Of a stretch of DNA of 64,000 nucleotides, positions 34,476 through 44,036 are shown piece after piece (within the stretch, counting starts at the first letter, position 1; each line of letters opens with the position of its first letter). A program made the position numbers and the translations under genes. Below the pieces are notes generated by a model. It had not been told where the DNA came from, made no database searches, and saw only the letters and a list, made by a program, of their open reading frames with translations. Where the stretch lies: positions 20,838 to 84,837 of the forward strand of contig NZ_OAOD01000016.1 of assembly GCF_900205925.1 (NCBI RefSeq), read 5' to 3'. The DNA is from Clostridium peptidivorans (GTDB lineage Bacteria; Bacillota; Clostridia; Clostridiales; Clostridiaceae).

Positions 34476-34553
34476 AAATAAATCCCACCAAACTATAAAA
34501 TTTTAATTAACTATATAGTTTATGATATAAGTCTAATCAAATATGAGACATTT

Positions 34554-36080
34554 TTATCTCCATACATTCACAGCCTCTAAATAATACTTTAATAACTGTG
34601 GTTTTACTAAGGTATTTGTGTTTATGCTATCCTTATTAACCATTTCATCTTTACTAAACATAAATAATCGATCTACCGTTTCACTGTTCAAAAACTTAGT
34701 ATTCACATCTACTTTAATATCTTTAATATCTACAGGTGCTTTAGTTACTAACTGAAAGCCCCAGTCACCAAAGGTTGGTACTTCCACATGATATGGAATT
34801 ACATTAAAGCCTTCTTCTTCTATGGTCTTATTTATACACCAATATGCATTTTTTGCATAATATGGACTTGTTGACTGTACAGCCATAGCTCCTGAAGGTG
34901 CTAAGTGACTACCGCATAGCCTATAAAATACATTGGTATATAGCTTGTTTAAACTTTCATCGTTAGGATCAGGTAAATCCACTATTATTACATCATATAT
35001 TTCTTTAGAATTTTCAATAAATTTAAAGGCATCATTATATACAAGTTCAACCTTACTGTTACTTAAAGAGTTCTCATTTAGCTTTGCTATATGAGGATTT
35101 GTCCTGCTGAGATTAACCATTTCTTCATCCAAATCAACTAATGTAATTTTTTTTACCTGTGGATATTTTAGTATCTCTCTAACGGCAAGTCCATCTCCTC
35201 CACCTAATATAAGAACTTTTTCTGCCTTCTTAGCTGCATTCATTGGTATATGTACCAAGGTTTCGTGATATCTATATTCATCACTAGCTGAAAACTGTAT
35301 ATTACCATTTATAAATAATCTTAGGTCATCCTTATGTTTTGTAACTACAATGTTTTGATATTTGGTTTGCTTAGATAAAATTACCTTGTCTCTATAAAGT
35401 TTTCCTTCTATGGAACTTGCTATATTATCAGAAAAAATTGTTCCACAAATCATTATCATAAGTAATACCATTGATATCACTTTGAAGCTTCTTATATTTT
35501 TGATATATTCTTTATACCCATAAATTATAATAGCTGAAACGATTATGTTTAAAGCTCCTACTAAAAAAGCAGTGGTGAAATATCCAAACTTAGGAAGCAG
35601 AAGTAATGGAAATGCTATAGATCCTATTAATCCTCCTATATAGTCAAAGCTAAATATAGTGGACAAAGTTACTCTTAAATTTTTTGTATTATCTTCTATA
35701 ATTCTTGTAAGTAGCGGTATTTCAAGACCTACAAGTGTCCCTATAAATATTATCTCTATGTACATTATAAGCTCATAACTTTCAATATAAATATTTGAGA
35801 GAAACAGCACCAATGAACTTATTCCCCCTAGTATTCCTACACCTATTTCTACAGCAACAAACCAATCAAAAAGATTCTTTTTAATATGTTTAGATAAATA
35901 TGAACCTAGTCCCATGGCACTCATATATAATCCTATTGTTATTGAAAATTGTTTTATGCTATCTCCAACTAAAAAGGAGCTCACTGAACTAATTAATACT
36001 TCATAAATAATTGAACATCCTGAAATTATTAAAGTTGTGAGCATTAATAATTTATAATTAAATTTTTTAACTTCATTCAT
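34554..36080 (-). CDS. Membrane spermidine synthase-like protein
   Basis: 508 aa. The N-terminal 215 residues carry seven hydrophobic segments. The C-terminal half is a class I methyltransferase-fold aminopropyltransferase domain: VLILGGGDGLAVREILKYPQ (about 288, nucleotide-binding loop), KITLVDLDEEMVNLSRTNP and DVIIVDLPDPNDESLNKLYT. In true spermidine synthases an Asp in the last region is catalytic, and D is present here. No S-adenosylmethionine decarboxylase gene is nearby. It is the last gene of a three-gene set with DUF350 and DUF4178 (19- and 18-base gaps). Confidence 0.88.
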   Translation of the reverse strand: MNEVKKFNYKLLMLTTLIISGCSIIYEVLISSVSSFLVGDSIKQFSITIGLYMSAMGLGSYLSKHIKKNLFDWFVAVEIGVGILGGISSLVLFLSNIYIESYELIMYIEIIFIGTLVGLEIPLLTRIIEDNTKNLRVTLSTIFSFDYIGGLIGSIAFPLLLLPKFGYFTTAFLVGALNIIVSAIIIYGYKEYIKNIRSFKVISMVLLMIMICGTIFSDNIASSIEGKLYRDKVILSKQTKYQNIVVTKHKDDLRLFINGNIQFSASDEYRYHETLVHIPMNAAKKAEKVLILGGGDGLAVREILKYPQVKKITLVDLDEEMVNLSRTNPHIAKLNENSLSNSKVELVYNDAFKFIENSKEIYDVIIVDLPDPNDESLNKLYTNVFYRLCGSHLAPSGAMAVQSTSPYYAKNAYWCINKTIEEEGFNVIPYHVEVPTFGDWGFQLVTKAPVDIKDIKVDVNTKFLNSETVDRLFMFSKDEMVNKDSINTNTLVKPQLLKYYLEAVNVWR

Positions 36081-36098
36081 TTATATCACCTGCACAGT

Positions 36099-36521
36099 TT
36101 AATAAATAACTCCACTTATTACTATGGATAATCCTATAAAAAGCCCCATAACCATCAAACCTGCTGCAGGGTTTCCATCGGATATTTCCTTATTTAAATT
36201 ATATTTTTTATTCATTGCTTGTATAGATAAATATCCTATAATACATACACCAATTCCAACAAAGAAATATATTATTGTCTCAGTTATTCCTTCTAATAAT
36301 GTAGCAGTTGCCCCTGCTATCTCTGGAGAGATTATTGCACTTTTTAGAATTATCCCTACTCCAATAGATATACCTGCCGTTATATACCCAACTGCAACAT
36401 TTCTATTTTTTATTTCTGTTGGAAAGTGGCATGGGATAACTACATCAACTAAGATAGTACCTAAACTCATTAAAACTATTCCTATTCCACAATATATTAA
36501 AGTACTTATTATGTCCTGCAT
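36099..36521 (-). CDS. DUF350 membrane protein
   Basis: 140 aa with four membrane segments arranged as two repeats: ISTLIYCGIGIVLMSLGTIL, VGYITAGISIGVGIILKSAI, TIIYFFVGIGVCIIGYLSIQ and AAGLMVMGLFIGLSIVISGV. DUF350 proteins often stand with DUF4178 and spermidine-synthase-like genes and are thought to act at the membrane. The repeat layout suggests a small channel or scaffold; this is inference. Confidence 0.85.
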   Translation of the reverse strand: MQDIISTLIYCGIGIVLMSLGTILVDVVIPCHFPTEIKNRNVAVGYITAGISIGVGIILKSAIISPEIAGATATLLEGITETIIYFFVGIGVCIIGYLSIQAMNKKYNLNKEISDGNPAAGLMVMGLFIGLSIVISGVIY

Positions 36522-36538
36522 TTATAAAACCCCTTTCT

Positions 36539-37669
36539 TTACTTACCTGAACTAATTCCATCTCCCGATGACGATCTAGTATTTACACTACTTTGCCTTA
36601 TGCTATTAGAATATGTTTTGTATCTATTACTATCATTTGGTGTAAAGCTGCCATCATTATAATCACTATATCCATTTGGTGAGTTACTGTACCTACTTTT
36701 GTCTTTGTTATATCCCCTATTATAATAATAGCTTCTATAAAAGCGATTGGTCCTATGGCTTCCCCTGTACACTGTATTTCTGCTGGAATAAACATATTCT
36801 CGTAAGCTTACTTGTATCAATGTCCTCGAATTATCACTTAAATAAATTAATGCCATCTCATCTTTTGTCATTATTGCTACTGTGCTATCTTCCTTATTTT
36901 CTTGAACATCCTCTATATTTCCCTTTAGACCCTCTATAAGCAACTTAGCTGCTTCCTCTATTGTCTTACTTGTTGAATATACATTGGCCTTTTTTTTCTG
37001 ATCTAAATCTGAAGTTATAGAAGTCTCATATTGAAAATTACTATTTGATTCTATAAACCTAGATAAACTTTTATCCTGTTTATTTGATCCACAAGCTCTT
37101 AAAGATATTATAACTGTTATAATCACTAAAATAATTCCTACTATAGCTCCTGCATTTCCTTTATCTTTTTCAAGTTCATTTGATTCATTTGTATCAATGT
37201 CGTACTTATTATTAAATTCTGAGTCTAATTTTTCAATGTCATTTTTGTCTATGTAATATCCCTTTGAAAACTCCTGCTCTCCATCCCAATTTTCTATTGA
37301 TATTAATAACTCCTCTGTACTATCTTCATATTCTTTATAAAATACTTTCTCACCTAAGTCTACATCTACATTTCCCCTATAATCTACTACTTTAGCTGAG
37401 CTGTTATCTACCTCTTTATATCCATTAGCTTTAATATTTTCCTCTAGAAATTCTTCACTATATGATTCTTCACTATAAACAGCATATTCATCATTTACTT
37501 TGTCCACACTTAGCCATTGAACCTGAAATCCTCTCTTAGCTTTTAGCTTATATTCAATCCACTTTGTGCCATCAGAATCTTTAAAAACTATATATCCATC
37601 TACAGTAAATTCAATTTCATTTAACCTAATATTACTGCCCACATCTAATAATAAATTGCTATTAATCAC
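36539..37669 (-). CDS. DUF4178-domain membrane protein
   Basis: 376 aa from a GTG preceded by GAGGTGAGACGGA. The N-terminal domain (about 1-150) with LLLDVGSNIRLNEIEFTVDG and WIEYKLKAKRGFQVQWLSVD is DUF4178. One membrane segment follows (about 175-192, GAIVGIILVIITVIISLRAC). The last 75 residues are a low-complexity Ser/Tyr/Arg/Asn tail (NRFYRSYYYNRGYNKDKSRY). First gene of the cluster with DUF350 and the spermidine-synthase-like protein. Confidence 0.82.
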   Translation of the reverse strand: MINSNLLLDVGSNIRLNEIEFTVDGYIVFKDSDGTKWIEYKLKAKRGFQVQWLSVDKVNDEYAVYSEESYSEEFLEENIKANGYKEVDNSSAKVVDYRGNVDVDLGEKVFYKEYEDSTEELLISIENWDGEQEFSKGYYIDKNDIEKLDSEFNNKYDIDTNESNELEKDKGNAGAIVGIILVIITVIISLRACGSNKQDKSLSRFIESNSNFQYETSITSDLDQKKKANVYSTSKTIEEAAKLLIEGLKGNIEDVQENKEDSTVAIMTKDEMALIYLSDNSRTLIQVSLREYVYSSRNTVYRGSHRTNRFYRSYYYNRGYNKDKSRYSNSPNGYSDYNDGSFTPNDSNRYKTYSNSIRQSSVNTRSSSGDGISSGK

Positions 37670-37736
37670 TCCGTCTCACCTCCCTTTTGTTCTTTATCCT
37701 TATAATATTGCCACTAAAATTATACCATAATATAAT

Positions 37737-38642
37737 TCACTTGCCACTTGCCATGTGGGTGGCACTTTCTAATATCTCCACAAACTTTTTGGAAGCTGGA
37801 GAAAGGGACACGCTCTTTGAAAAACACATTCCTATACTTCTTTTAGGTATTTCTTCCACTGTTTTAACTTCATATAAAATTTCATTTTTTAAGTATTCCT
37901 GTGAAAATTCTTTAATAACGCAGGCTAAACCTAAGTTTATTTTTGCAAATTCTAATAACAAATCGTGCGATCCAAGCTCAATTTCTGAGGTGATTTCAAT
38001 CCCCTTTGATAAGATATATTTTTCTACATATCGTCTTGAATTTGATTTATTATCAAGCAGTATCAACGGTAATTTTGATAATTCTTCAAAACTTAAAGGC
38101 ATGGACAGTGTATCTTTGAACTTATCTCCACAAACAAAAATATCCTGCACATCCATACATCTTTTTGTTTCTAAAGAAGGGTCTTCAATGGGGAAATTAC
38201 AAATTGCAATATCAATTTCTCCTGACTTTAACATGGAACAAAGCTCTAAAGTTGTTCTGTTTACAATCTTTAGCTTGATACTTGGGTATTCACTGTGGAA
38301 TTTATCTAAGTATGGTGGCAAGAAATATCGTGAAATAGCATCCCCTACCCCTATCTTTAGCTCTCCTAGCATTATGTTTTTAGATTCTAATAGTTTTTCT
38401 TCCCCTACATTAATTAAATTTATAGCAGAATTTGCATACTCAAATAGTAGTCTCCCTTCATTAGTAAGAACTACACCTCTAGATGTTCTTGTAAAAAGCC
38501 GTACCTCAAGCTCTTCTTCCAGCTGCATAATAGCTTGGCTTACAGCAGGCTGGGTCATATACAGTGCTTTTGCTCCTTTAGAAAAACTTTCATACTTAGT
38601 TACTTCACAAAAAACTTTATATAAATCTAATTTACCTATCAT
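37737..38642 (-). CDS. LysR-family transcriptional regulator
   Basis: 301 aa. The N-terminal winged helix (YKVFCEVTKYESFSKGAKAL then YMTQPAVSQAIMQLEEELEV) and the substrate-binding domain (about 90-295) are complete. It faces the CofE-like gene with 127 bases between the starts, so it probably controls that gene and itself. The last nine residues, SATHMASGK, are encoded by a dispersed repeat that elsewhere begins with a stop codon, so the natural C-terminus was probably replaced. Confidence 0.9.
   Translation of the reverse strand: MIGKLDLYKVFCEVTKYESFSKGAKALYMTQPAVSQAIMQLEEELEVRLFTRTSRGVVLTNEGRLLFEYANSAINLINVGEEKLLESKNIMLGELKIGVGDAISRYFLPPYLDKFHSEYPSIKLKIVNRTTLELCSMLKSGEIDIAICNFPIEDPSLETKRCMDVQDIFVCGDKFKDTLSMPLSFEELSKLPLILLDNKSNSRRYVEKYILSKGIEITSEIELGSHDLLLEFAKINLGLACVIKEFSQEYLKNEILYEVKTVEEIPKRSIGMCFSKSVSLSPASKKFVEILESATHMASGK
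37739..37766 (-). repeat. Stop-linked repeat, copy C (inside the LysR frame)
   Basis: AGTGCCACCCACATGGCAAG on the minus strand, the same module as in copies A, B and D. Here it is read through in frame as SATHMASGK before TGA. The AAAGCATCTGC hairpin is missing. Confidence 0.7.
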
Positions 38643-38682
38643 ATAAGCTCTCCTTATATCTTCTATTATATATATTTATTTT

Positions 38683-38721
38683 ACTTATATCATAAAAATG
38701 TTGTATATTACAAGTATAAGT
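38683..38721. promoter_or_regulatory. Dyad in the lysR-cofE intergenic region
   Basis: ACTTATA and TATAAGT are separated by 25 bases; a second, smaller dyad lies within. It sits between divergent starts, as expected for a LysR binding site plus promoter overlap. Confidence 0.4.
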
Positions 38722-38769
38722 GTTAAATATAAATTCTATATAAATTGAAAAGAATTAAGGAGATATAAA

Positions 38770-39960
38770 ATGGAAAGAATTGTTGGAACTGTAGTTAGAG
38801 GTCTGCGTGCCCCAATTATCAAAACAGGAGACGATATTGCTGAAATAGTTGTAGACACTGTATTAAAAGCTTCTGAAGTAGAAGGATATTCTATTAATGA
38901 TAAGGATATTGTTACTGTAACAGAATCAATAGTAGCTCGTGCTCAAGGAAATTATGCAACTATTGATAACATTGCAAAGGATGTAAGTTCAAAGTTTGGA
39001 GACGATACTCTAGGAGTAATATTCCCTATTTTAAGCCGTAACCGTTTTGCTATTTGCCTTCGCGGTATTGCAAAAGGAGCTAAGAAAATTGTTTTAATGC
39101 TTAGCTATCCATCTGATGAAGTAGGTAATCACTTAGTAGATATAGACGAGCTTGATGAAAAAGGAGTTAATCCTTGGACAGATGTTTTAACTGAAGAAGA
39201 ATTCCGTGGTCATTTTGGATATAAAAAACATACTTTTACTGGTGTTGACTATATTGATTATTATAAATCTTTAATCGAAGAGTATGGCACTGAATGTGAA
39301 GTTATCTTCTCAAATAACCCAAAAACTATTTTAAATTATACAAAAAATGTTCTTACTTGTGATATCCATTCAAGATTTAGAACTAAAAAAATATTAAAAG
39401 CTAATGGCGGAGATAAAATTTACAGCCTAGACAATATTTTATCAGCATCCATTGATGGCAGTGGCTATAATGAAGCTTATGGTCTTTTAGGTTCAAATAA
39501 ATCAACAGAAGAAAGTGTTAAGCTTTTCCCACGTAATTGTCAGCCTGTAGTGGATAAAATACAAGCAGTGCTTAAAGAAAAGACAGGTAAAACTGTAGAA
39601 GTTATGGTTTATGGCGATGGAGCTTTCAAAGATCCAGTGGGTAAGATTTGGGAACTTGCTGACCCAGTTGTATCACCAGCTTATACATCAGGACTTGAAG
39701 GTACACCTAGCGAAGTTAAATTAAAATATCTTGCTGACAATAACTTTGCTGACTTAAAAGGTGAAGAACTTAAAAAAGCTATTTCAGAATATATTATAAA
39801 TAAAGAAGCAGATCTTGTAGGTGCTATGGAATCCCAAGGTACTACTCCAAGACAGCTTACTGATCTTATAGGATCACTTTCCGACTTAACTTCAGGAAGT
39901 GGAGATAAAGGTACTCCTATAATATTCATCCAAGGTTACTTTGATAATTACACAAAATAA
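38770..39960 (+). CDS. CofE-like F420-0:gamma-glutamyl ligase family protein
   Basis: 396 aa, ribosome site AAGGAG. The N-terminal half has the CofE pattern: VRGLRAPIIKTGDDIAEIVV, DIVTVTESIVARAQGNYATI, and a later GDGAFKDPVGKIWELADPVV motif near residue 290. Family members attach glutamate to a phospholactyl-flavin or related acceptor. Clostridia are not known to make F420, and I see no CofC/CofD/FbiC genes here, so the acceptor may differ. It has its own terminator and a divergent LysR gene. Confidence 0.82.
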   Translation: MERIVGTVVRGLRAPIIKTGDDIAEIVVDTVLKASEVEGYSINDKDIVTVTESIVARAQGNYATIDNIAKDVSSKFGDDTLGVIFPILSRNRFAICLRGIAKGAKKIVLMLSYPSDEVGNHLVDIDELDEKGVNPWTDVLTEEEFRGHFGYKKHTFTGVDYIDYYKSLIEEYGTECEVIFSNNPKTILNYTKNVLTCDIHSRFRTKKILKANGGDKIYSLDNILSASIDGSGYNEAYGLLGSNKSTEESVKLFPRNCQPVVDKIQAVLKEKTGKTVEVMVYGDGAFKDPVGKIWELADPVVSPAYTSGLEGTPSEVKLKYLADNNFADLKGEELKKAISEYIINKEADLVGAMESQGTTPRQLTDLIGSLSDLTSGSGDKGTPIIFIQGYFDNYTK

Positions 39961-39967
39961 TAAAACA

Positions 39968-40001
39968 AATAAGCATGTGCTATAAAGCCATGCTTATTTT
40001 T
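39968..40001 (+). terminator. Terminator of the CofE-like gene
   Basis: AAGCATG pairs with CATGCTT, followed by ATTTTTATC. Nearly the same hairpin ends the lipoprotein gene (10855-10891) on the other strand. Confidence 0.75.
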
Positions 40002-40141
40002 ATCTCTATTTTCTTATTATACATTTTGCAACACTTTTTATATCGCCCAATATTTAATGAACTTAAACTTCCAAATTAACTGTATTAAATTATAATAGCA
40101 ACTCATTAAAATGTATTAAATAGTAACATGATCATCTATTA

Positions 40142-41815
40142 TTACATTTCTGCTGATTTGCTCACAGCCTTTTTAGGCGAGACATTAAATGCCACTTTCC
40201 AGATCACAAAACTTGCTATAAATGATAAAAATAAATATATATATGAACCGTAACTTATATTGGTTATTTTATAATGAATTCCTCCCAAAATACCAAGTAC
40301 TATGGTTAACATGAAATTTACAAATCCATTTGTTTTCTGTGCTGAGCCAAAGGGCTGTGAAAATGGTAAGGATTTTTCCGCTGCCATAAAACATAAGGTA
40401 TTAAATATCATCATATTTAAAAATACTACTAATATATCAGGTACTATTCTAACTCCAAATATAGCAATAAAAATTATAGATTGAAATAAAAACATAGGAA
40501 AAAATAGCTTTGCTATAAAGGCTTTTATTGTCCCTTTAAATACATGTGAAACATTATTAATTGGTAAGGCTTTATAAATCCATGCTCCTTTATATCTTTC
40601 AGAATATCTAATCATAAGCATAATGGTAGATAGCATAATGCCGGAAAAATATATAAAAAAGTATGACTTGCCTTGAGAAATCTCTTTCATACTAGATATT
40701 GCAAGCTGCTGAAATAAAAATATAAAAGGAAACACTATAGAAAATCCTAATGAAGGATATACTTTAAGCTTAAATTCTCTTTCATTTTTCATCATATCAG
40801 AAGCAAACCTAAAAAATATTCTTTCCTCTTTACTTCTGCATAATATCTTTGAAAGTAATTCAATTGGTTTTCTTTTAGCTTTTTTATTGTTTTCATGGTT
40901 ATTATTCAGCTTTTGAAGATTCTTTTCAAAAGTAGCCATTAGCTTTGTATAGATTACAATTGATACAATTGGAATCACAATAGCCATAATGGTCAACGTT
41001 ACATAGTAGCTATTTACCTCTGATTTTTTAATCATTTGAAATGGTGCAGAAAACCAGATAGGTGCTATAAAATACTGCCACCACTTTGGGGTAAATTGAA
41101 TTTTTAAGTCCACTATACTAAATAATCTTGCTAGTAATTGATATCCTATTGAAAGTACTATTGTTAAGATTATTTGAATGTAATTAATTATATCTTTAAG
41201 CTTTTCGCCATCAAAAAATCTTAAAATCAAAAAATATACCAATGATGTAAGTACTATAATAAACAAATCTAATAATATTATAGAAAAAAGAAAAATAACG
41301 AAAAATACTATTCCTTGGGCATATAAACTCACTAAAAGTGCTGGCCCTACTAAAGCAGCGGTTATATAAAACATATATATTGAAATGTGAATAGTCTTTG
41401 CCAATCTCAATGTTTTTGGATCTACAGGTTTTGTCCCTATTATATTTTTATCTCTAATATCCAAAAGCACAGAAGAAAAATCCGAAATTAAAGAGGTCAT
41501 AACGAAAAACATAACTATTACAAATACAATACTCATCTGATATATATAATTATTTTTCATAATTACAAAGGGAATTAATATTAATCCCATAAAAATATAT
41601 ATCCATAGAGATTTTAAAAATTTATTACCATCATCTTCTTTATTTTTATTATTACTAGCAAAAACCGTTGGTACTCTTCTTCCATCCATCAGTAATTTCG
41701 TTTGAAGGATTTTTCTCATTACCCTATAGTCAACGCCAAGCTTTTCAAATATAGGTTTTAACTTATCTAAAAATCTCAAAATCTTAAAATCTTCCATTGA
41801 ATTACACCTCTTCAA
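40142..41815 (-). CDS. ABC-2-type exporter permease
   Basis: 557 aa with about twelve hydrophobic segments, the first pair near residues 70-105. The N-terminal soluble region (ILRFLDKLKPIFEKLGVDYR) and the many short loops match large clostridial ABC-2 exporter permeases. The ATG overlaps the end of the ATPase gene by 14 bases. The substrate is not readable; no toxin or peptide gene is adjacent. Confidence 0.82.
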   Translation of the reverse strand: MKRCNSMEDFKILRFLDKLKPIFEKLGVDYRVMRKILQTKLLMDGRRVPTVFASNNKNKEDDGNKFLKSLWIYIFMGLILIPFVIMKNNYIYQMSIVFVIVMFFVMTSLISDFSSVLLDIRDKNIIGTKPVDPKTLRLAKTIHISIYMFYITAALVGPALLVSLYAQGIVFFVIFLFSIILLDLFIIVLTSLVYFLILRFFDGEKLKDIINYIQIILTIVLSIGYQLLARLFSIVDLKIQFTPKWWQYFIAPIWFSAPFQMIKKSEVNSYYVTLTIMAIVIPIVSIVIYTKLMATFEKNLQKLNNNHENNKKAKRKPIELLSKILCRSKEERIFFRFASDMMKNEREFKLKVYPSLGFSIVFPFIFLFQQLAISSMKEISQGKSYFFIYFSGIMLSTIMLMIRYSERYKGAWIYKALPINNVSHVFKGTIKAFIAKLFFPMFLFQSIIFIAIFGVRIVPDILVVFLNMMIFNTLCFMAAEKSLPFSQPFGSAQKTNGFVNFMLTIVLGILGGIHYKITNISYGSYIYLFLSFIASFVIWKVAFNVSPKKAVSKSAEM

Positions 41816-42584
41816 CTATTGATACAAATTCTTCTGCAATGGCCTCGTATTGACTAAAACCTGTAATTTGATTAAATATTTGCTCCAAAGATCCCTCTTT
41901 TGAGCTTTCCTTAAGCTGCTGAAAGCTGCCATCTGCCACAACTTCCCCATTATTTAATAGCACTATTCTATTACTTATTTTTTCAACTACATCCATTATA
42001 TGAGATGAATAAAATATAGTTTTACCCTGCTTTGCCAGCTGAGCAAGAATTTCCTTTACAATCATTACACTATTTGCATCTAATCCGCTCAAAGGTTCGT
42101 CCCAAAATAATATGTCTGGATTATGAAGTAAACTTGATATGATTAAAACCTTTTGCTTCATACCTTTAGAATAAGAGCTAATTCTTGAATTATAGGAATC
42201 ACCTATGCCAAATATATCCATAAGCTTTTCAGCTTTCTTATCTACCATTTCACCATTCATTCCATACAGTTCTCCTATAAAAGTAAGATACTCTCTTGCA
42301 GTAAGATTGTCGTATATTTCAGCAACCTCAGGTACATATCCAATTTTCCTTTTATACTCTAATTTATCCTTGGATATGTCCTGTCCTAGAACCTTTACCT
42401 CTCCTGTATACCCTTCAACGATGCCTAATATTATTTTAATTGTTGTACTTTTTCCAGCTCCATTAGTGCCTATATAACCTATAACCTCACCTTTATGCAC
42501 TTCCAAATTTATTCCCTTTAAAACTTCTTTATCTCCATAACTCATGCGAAGATCTTTTATTTCAACAGTCACATCATTTCCCAT
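41802..42584 (-). CDS. ABC exporter ATP-binding protein
   Basis: 260 aa. Walker A YIGTNGAGKST, Q-loop VPEVAEIYDN, signature SYSKGMKQKVLI, Walker B ILFWDEPLSGLDANS and H-loop SSHIMDV are complete. CcmA/NatA-type. It forms a two-gene operon with the overlapping permease. The C-terminal 40 residues are an unusual acidic tail (SSKEGSLEQIFNQITGF). Confidence 0.92.
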   Translation of the reverse strand: MGNDVTVEIKDLRMSYGDKEVLKGINLEVHKGEVIGYIGTNGAGKSTTIKIILGIVEGYTGEVKVLGQDISKDKLEYKRKIGYVPEVAEIYDNLTAREYLTFIGELYGMNGEMVDKKAEKLMDIFGIGDSYNSRISSYSKGMKQKVLIISSLLHNPDILFWDEPLSGLDANSVMIVKEILAQLAKQGKTIFYSSHIMDVVEKISNRIVLLNNGEVVADGSFQQLKESSKEGSLEQIFNQITGFSQYEAIAEEFVSIVEEV

Positions 42585-42733
42585 ATAACTCTCCCCCTCA
42601 ACTAAAAAATTCCAAACATTTTCTTTTAAAGAAATAATTAATTGCCAAAAATCAATCCTGTTTATTATACCATAACTATGGGAAAATATAAAAATTGTTC
42701 CAAATCAGTATTGCATGTGGGAAAAATCTCAAA

Positions 42734-42775
42734 AAAATAGTAGCTCCCTAAGCAAATAGTTAGCTACTACTTTTA
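42734..42775 (-). terminator. Terminator of the flavodiiron gene
   Basis: Minus strand AGTAGCT pairs with AGCTACT, followed by ATTTTTTTG. Confidence 0.65.
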
Positions 42776-42784
42776 AATATTAAA

Positions 42785-43984
42785 TTATTTCATTGATGCT
42801 ATAATACTATCAGCAAGAGCATCCATTGAATCCTCATCACTATCTTTCAATGATGATGTCACTGTCATCTCATTATCTAAAATAGTCATTTCTTTCATCT
42901 CATCTATAAGTTCATGCATTAATTTGCCTGATTGAGGAGCCCATGAGCCATTTTCTATAATGGCAAAAGTACGTTTTTGAAGATTTAATGCCTTCATATC
43001 CATAATATAACCAAGCATTGGTGGATAAATTTTTAAATTATAGGTTACGGAAGCAAGAACTATATGACTATATTTAAATGACTCAGAAATTAAATAGGAC
43101 ACATGAGTTTTTGAAACATCATACATAACTACATTGGTCATTCCTTTTTCAACTAACCTTGTTGCCAAATCAGTAGCAGCAGCTTCTGTATTCCCATACA
43201 TTGTTGCGTATACAATCATTACACCCTTTTCTTCAGGTTCATAGCTGCTCCACTTGCTGTACTTATCTAAAAAGTATCCCAAATCATTACGCCATACTGG
43301 CCCATGCAGCGGACATATAATCTTAATGTCAATAGTACTAGCTTTCTTTAAAAGAGCTTGAACATGAGGTCCGTACTTTCCTACAATGTTTGTATAATAC
43401 CTTCTGGCATCGTCAAGCCAATCACGGTCAAAGTTCATCTCATCATTAAAGAGCTTACCATCTAAAGTACCAAAGGATCCAAAGGCATCAGCTGAAAACA
43501 ATACACCATCGGTAGTATCATAGGTCACCATAGCTTCTGGCCAATGTACCATTGGAGCTGATACAAATACAACATTATGCTTTCCAAAGCACATAGTATC
43601 TCCCTCTTTAACTTGTGTTATATTGTCATCAATTTGGAAGCCAAACTGATGCATGAACATGAAAGCTTTTTCGGTACATACAATCTTTACATCTGGATAA
43701 CGAAGAACAATTTCTTCAATGCATGCTGCATGATCTGGTTCCATATGGTTTATTACCATATAATCTAAAGTTCGGTCTCCTAAAACCCCTTTAATATTTT
43801 CAAGAAACTGACGGCAAATTGACCAGTCCACTGTATCAAAAAGTACTGTCTTTTCATCTAAAAGTAAATAAGAATTATATGAAACACCCCTTGGAATGGG
43901 ATGAATATTTTCAAATAAAGCAAGGCGATGATCGTTACCACCAACCCAATAAAGATCCTCAGTTATTTTTCTAACACAATACAT
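42785..43984 (-). CDS. fprA: A-type flavodiiron protein (oxygen/NO reductase)
   Basis: 399 aa, the usual length. The metallo-beta-lactamase domain (1-250) has the di-iron ligands NHMEPDHAACIEE, HWPEAMVTYD, ADAFGSFG and CPLHGPVWR. The flavodoxin domain (about 255-399) starts VMIVYATMYGNTEAAATDLA and binds FMN. It reduces oxygen to water or NO to nitrous oxide with electrons from rubredoxin. The neighbouring gene, in the same direction, encodes a rubredoxin fused to an acyl-CoA dehydrogenase. Confidence 0.95.
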   Translation of the reverse strand: MYCVRKITEDLYWVGGNDHRLALFENIHPIPRGVSYNSYLLLDEKTVLFDTVDWSICRQFLENIKGVLGDRTLDYMVINHMEPDHAACIEEIVLRYPDVKIVCTEKAFMFMHQFGFQIDDNITQVKEGDTMCFGKHNVVFVSAPMVHWPEAMVTYDTTDGVLFSADAFGSFGTLDGKLFNDEMNFDRDWLDDARRYYTNIVGKYGPHVQALLKKASTIDIKIICPLHGPVWRNDLGYFLDKYSKWSSYEPEEKGVMIVYATMYGNTEAAATDLATRLVEKGMTNVVMYDVSKTHVSYLISESFKYSHIVLASVTYNLKIYPPMLGYIMDMKALNLQKRTFAIIENGSWAPQSGKLMHELIDEMKEMTILDNEMTVTSSLKDSDEDSMDALADSIIASMK

Positions 43985-44036
43985 TGATTAATCCTCCTTT
44001 ACACTAAAAACATATTATTGTGTTCATTTATAGGAG

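Noticed and set aside
37687..38646. 319-aa plus-strand open frame
   Set aside because: It is the exact antisense of the LysR gene, has no ribosome site, and its translation (Ser/Phe-rich, no domain) is typical of a shadow frame.
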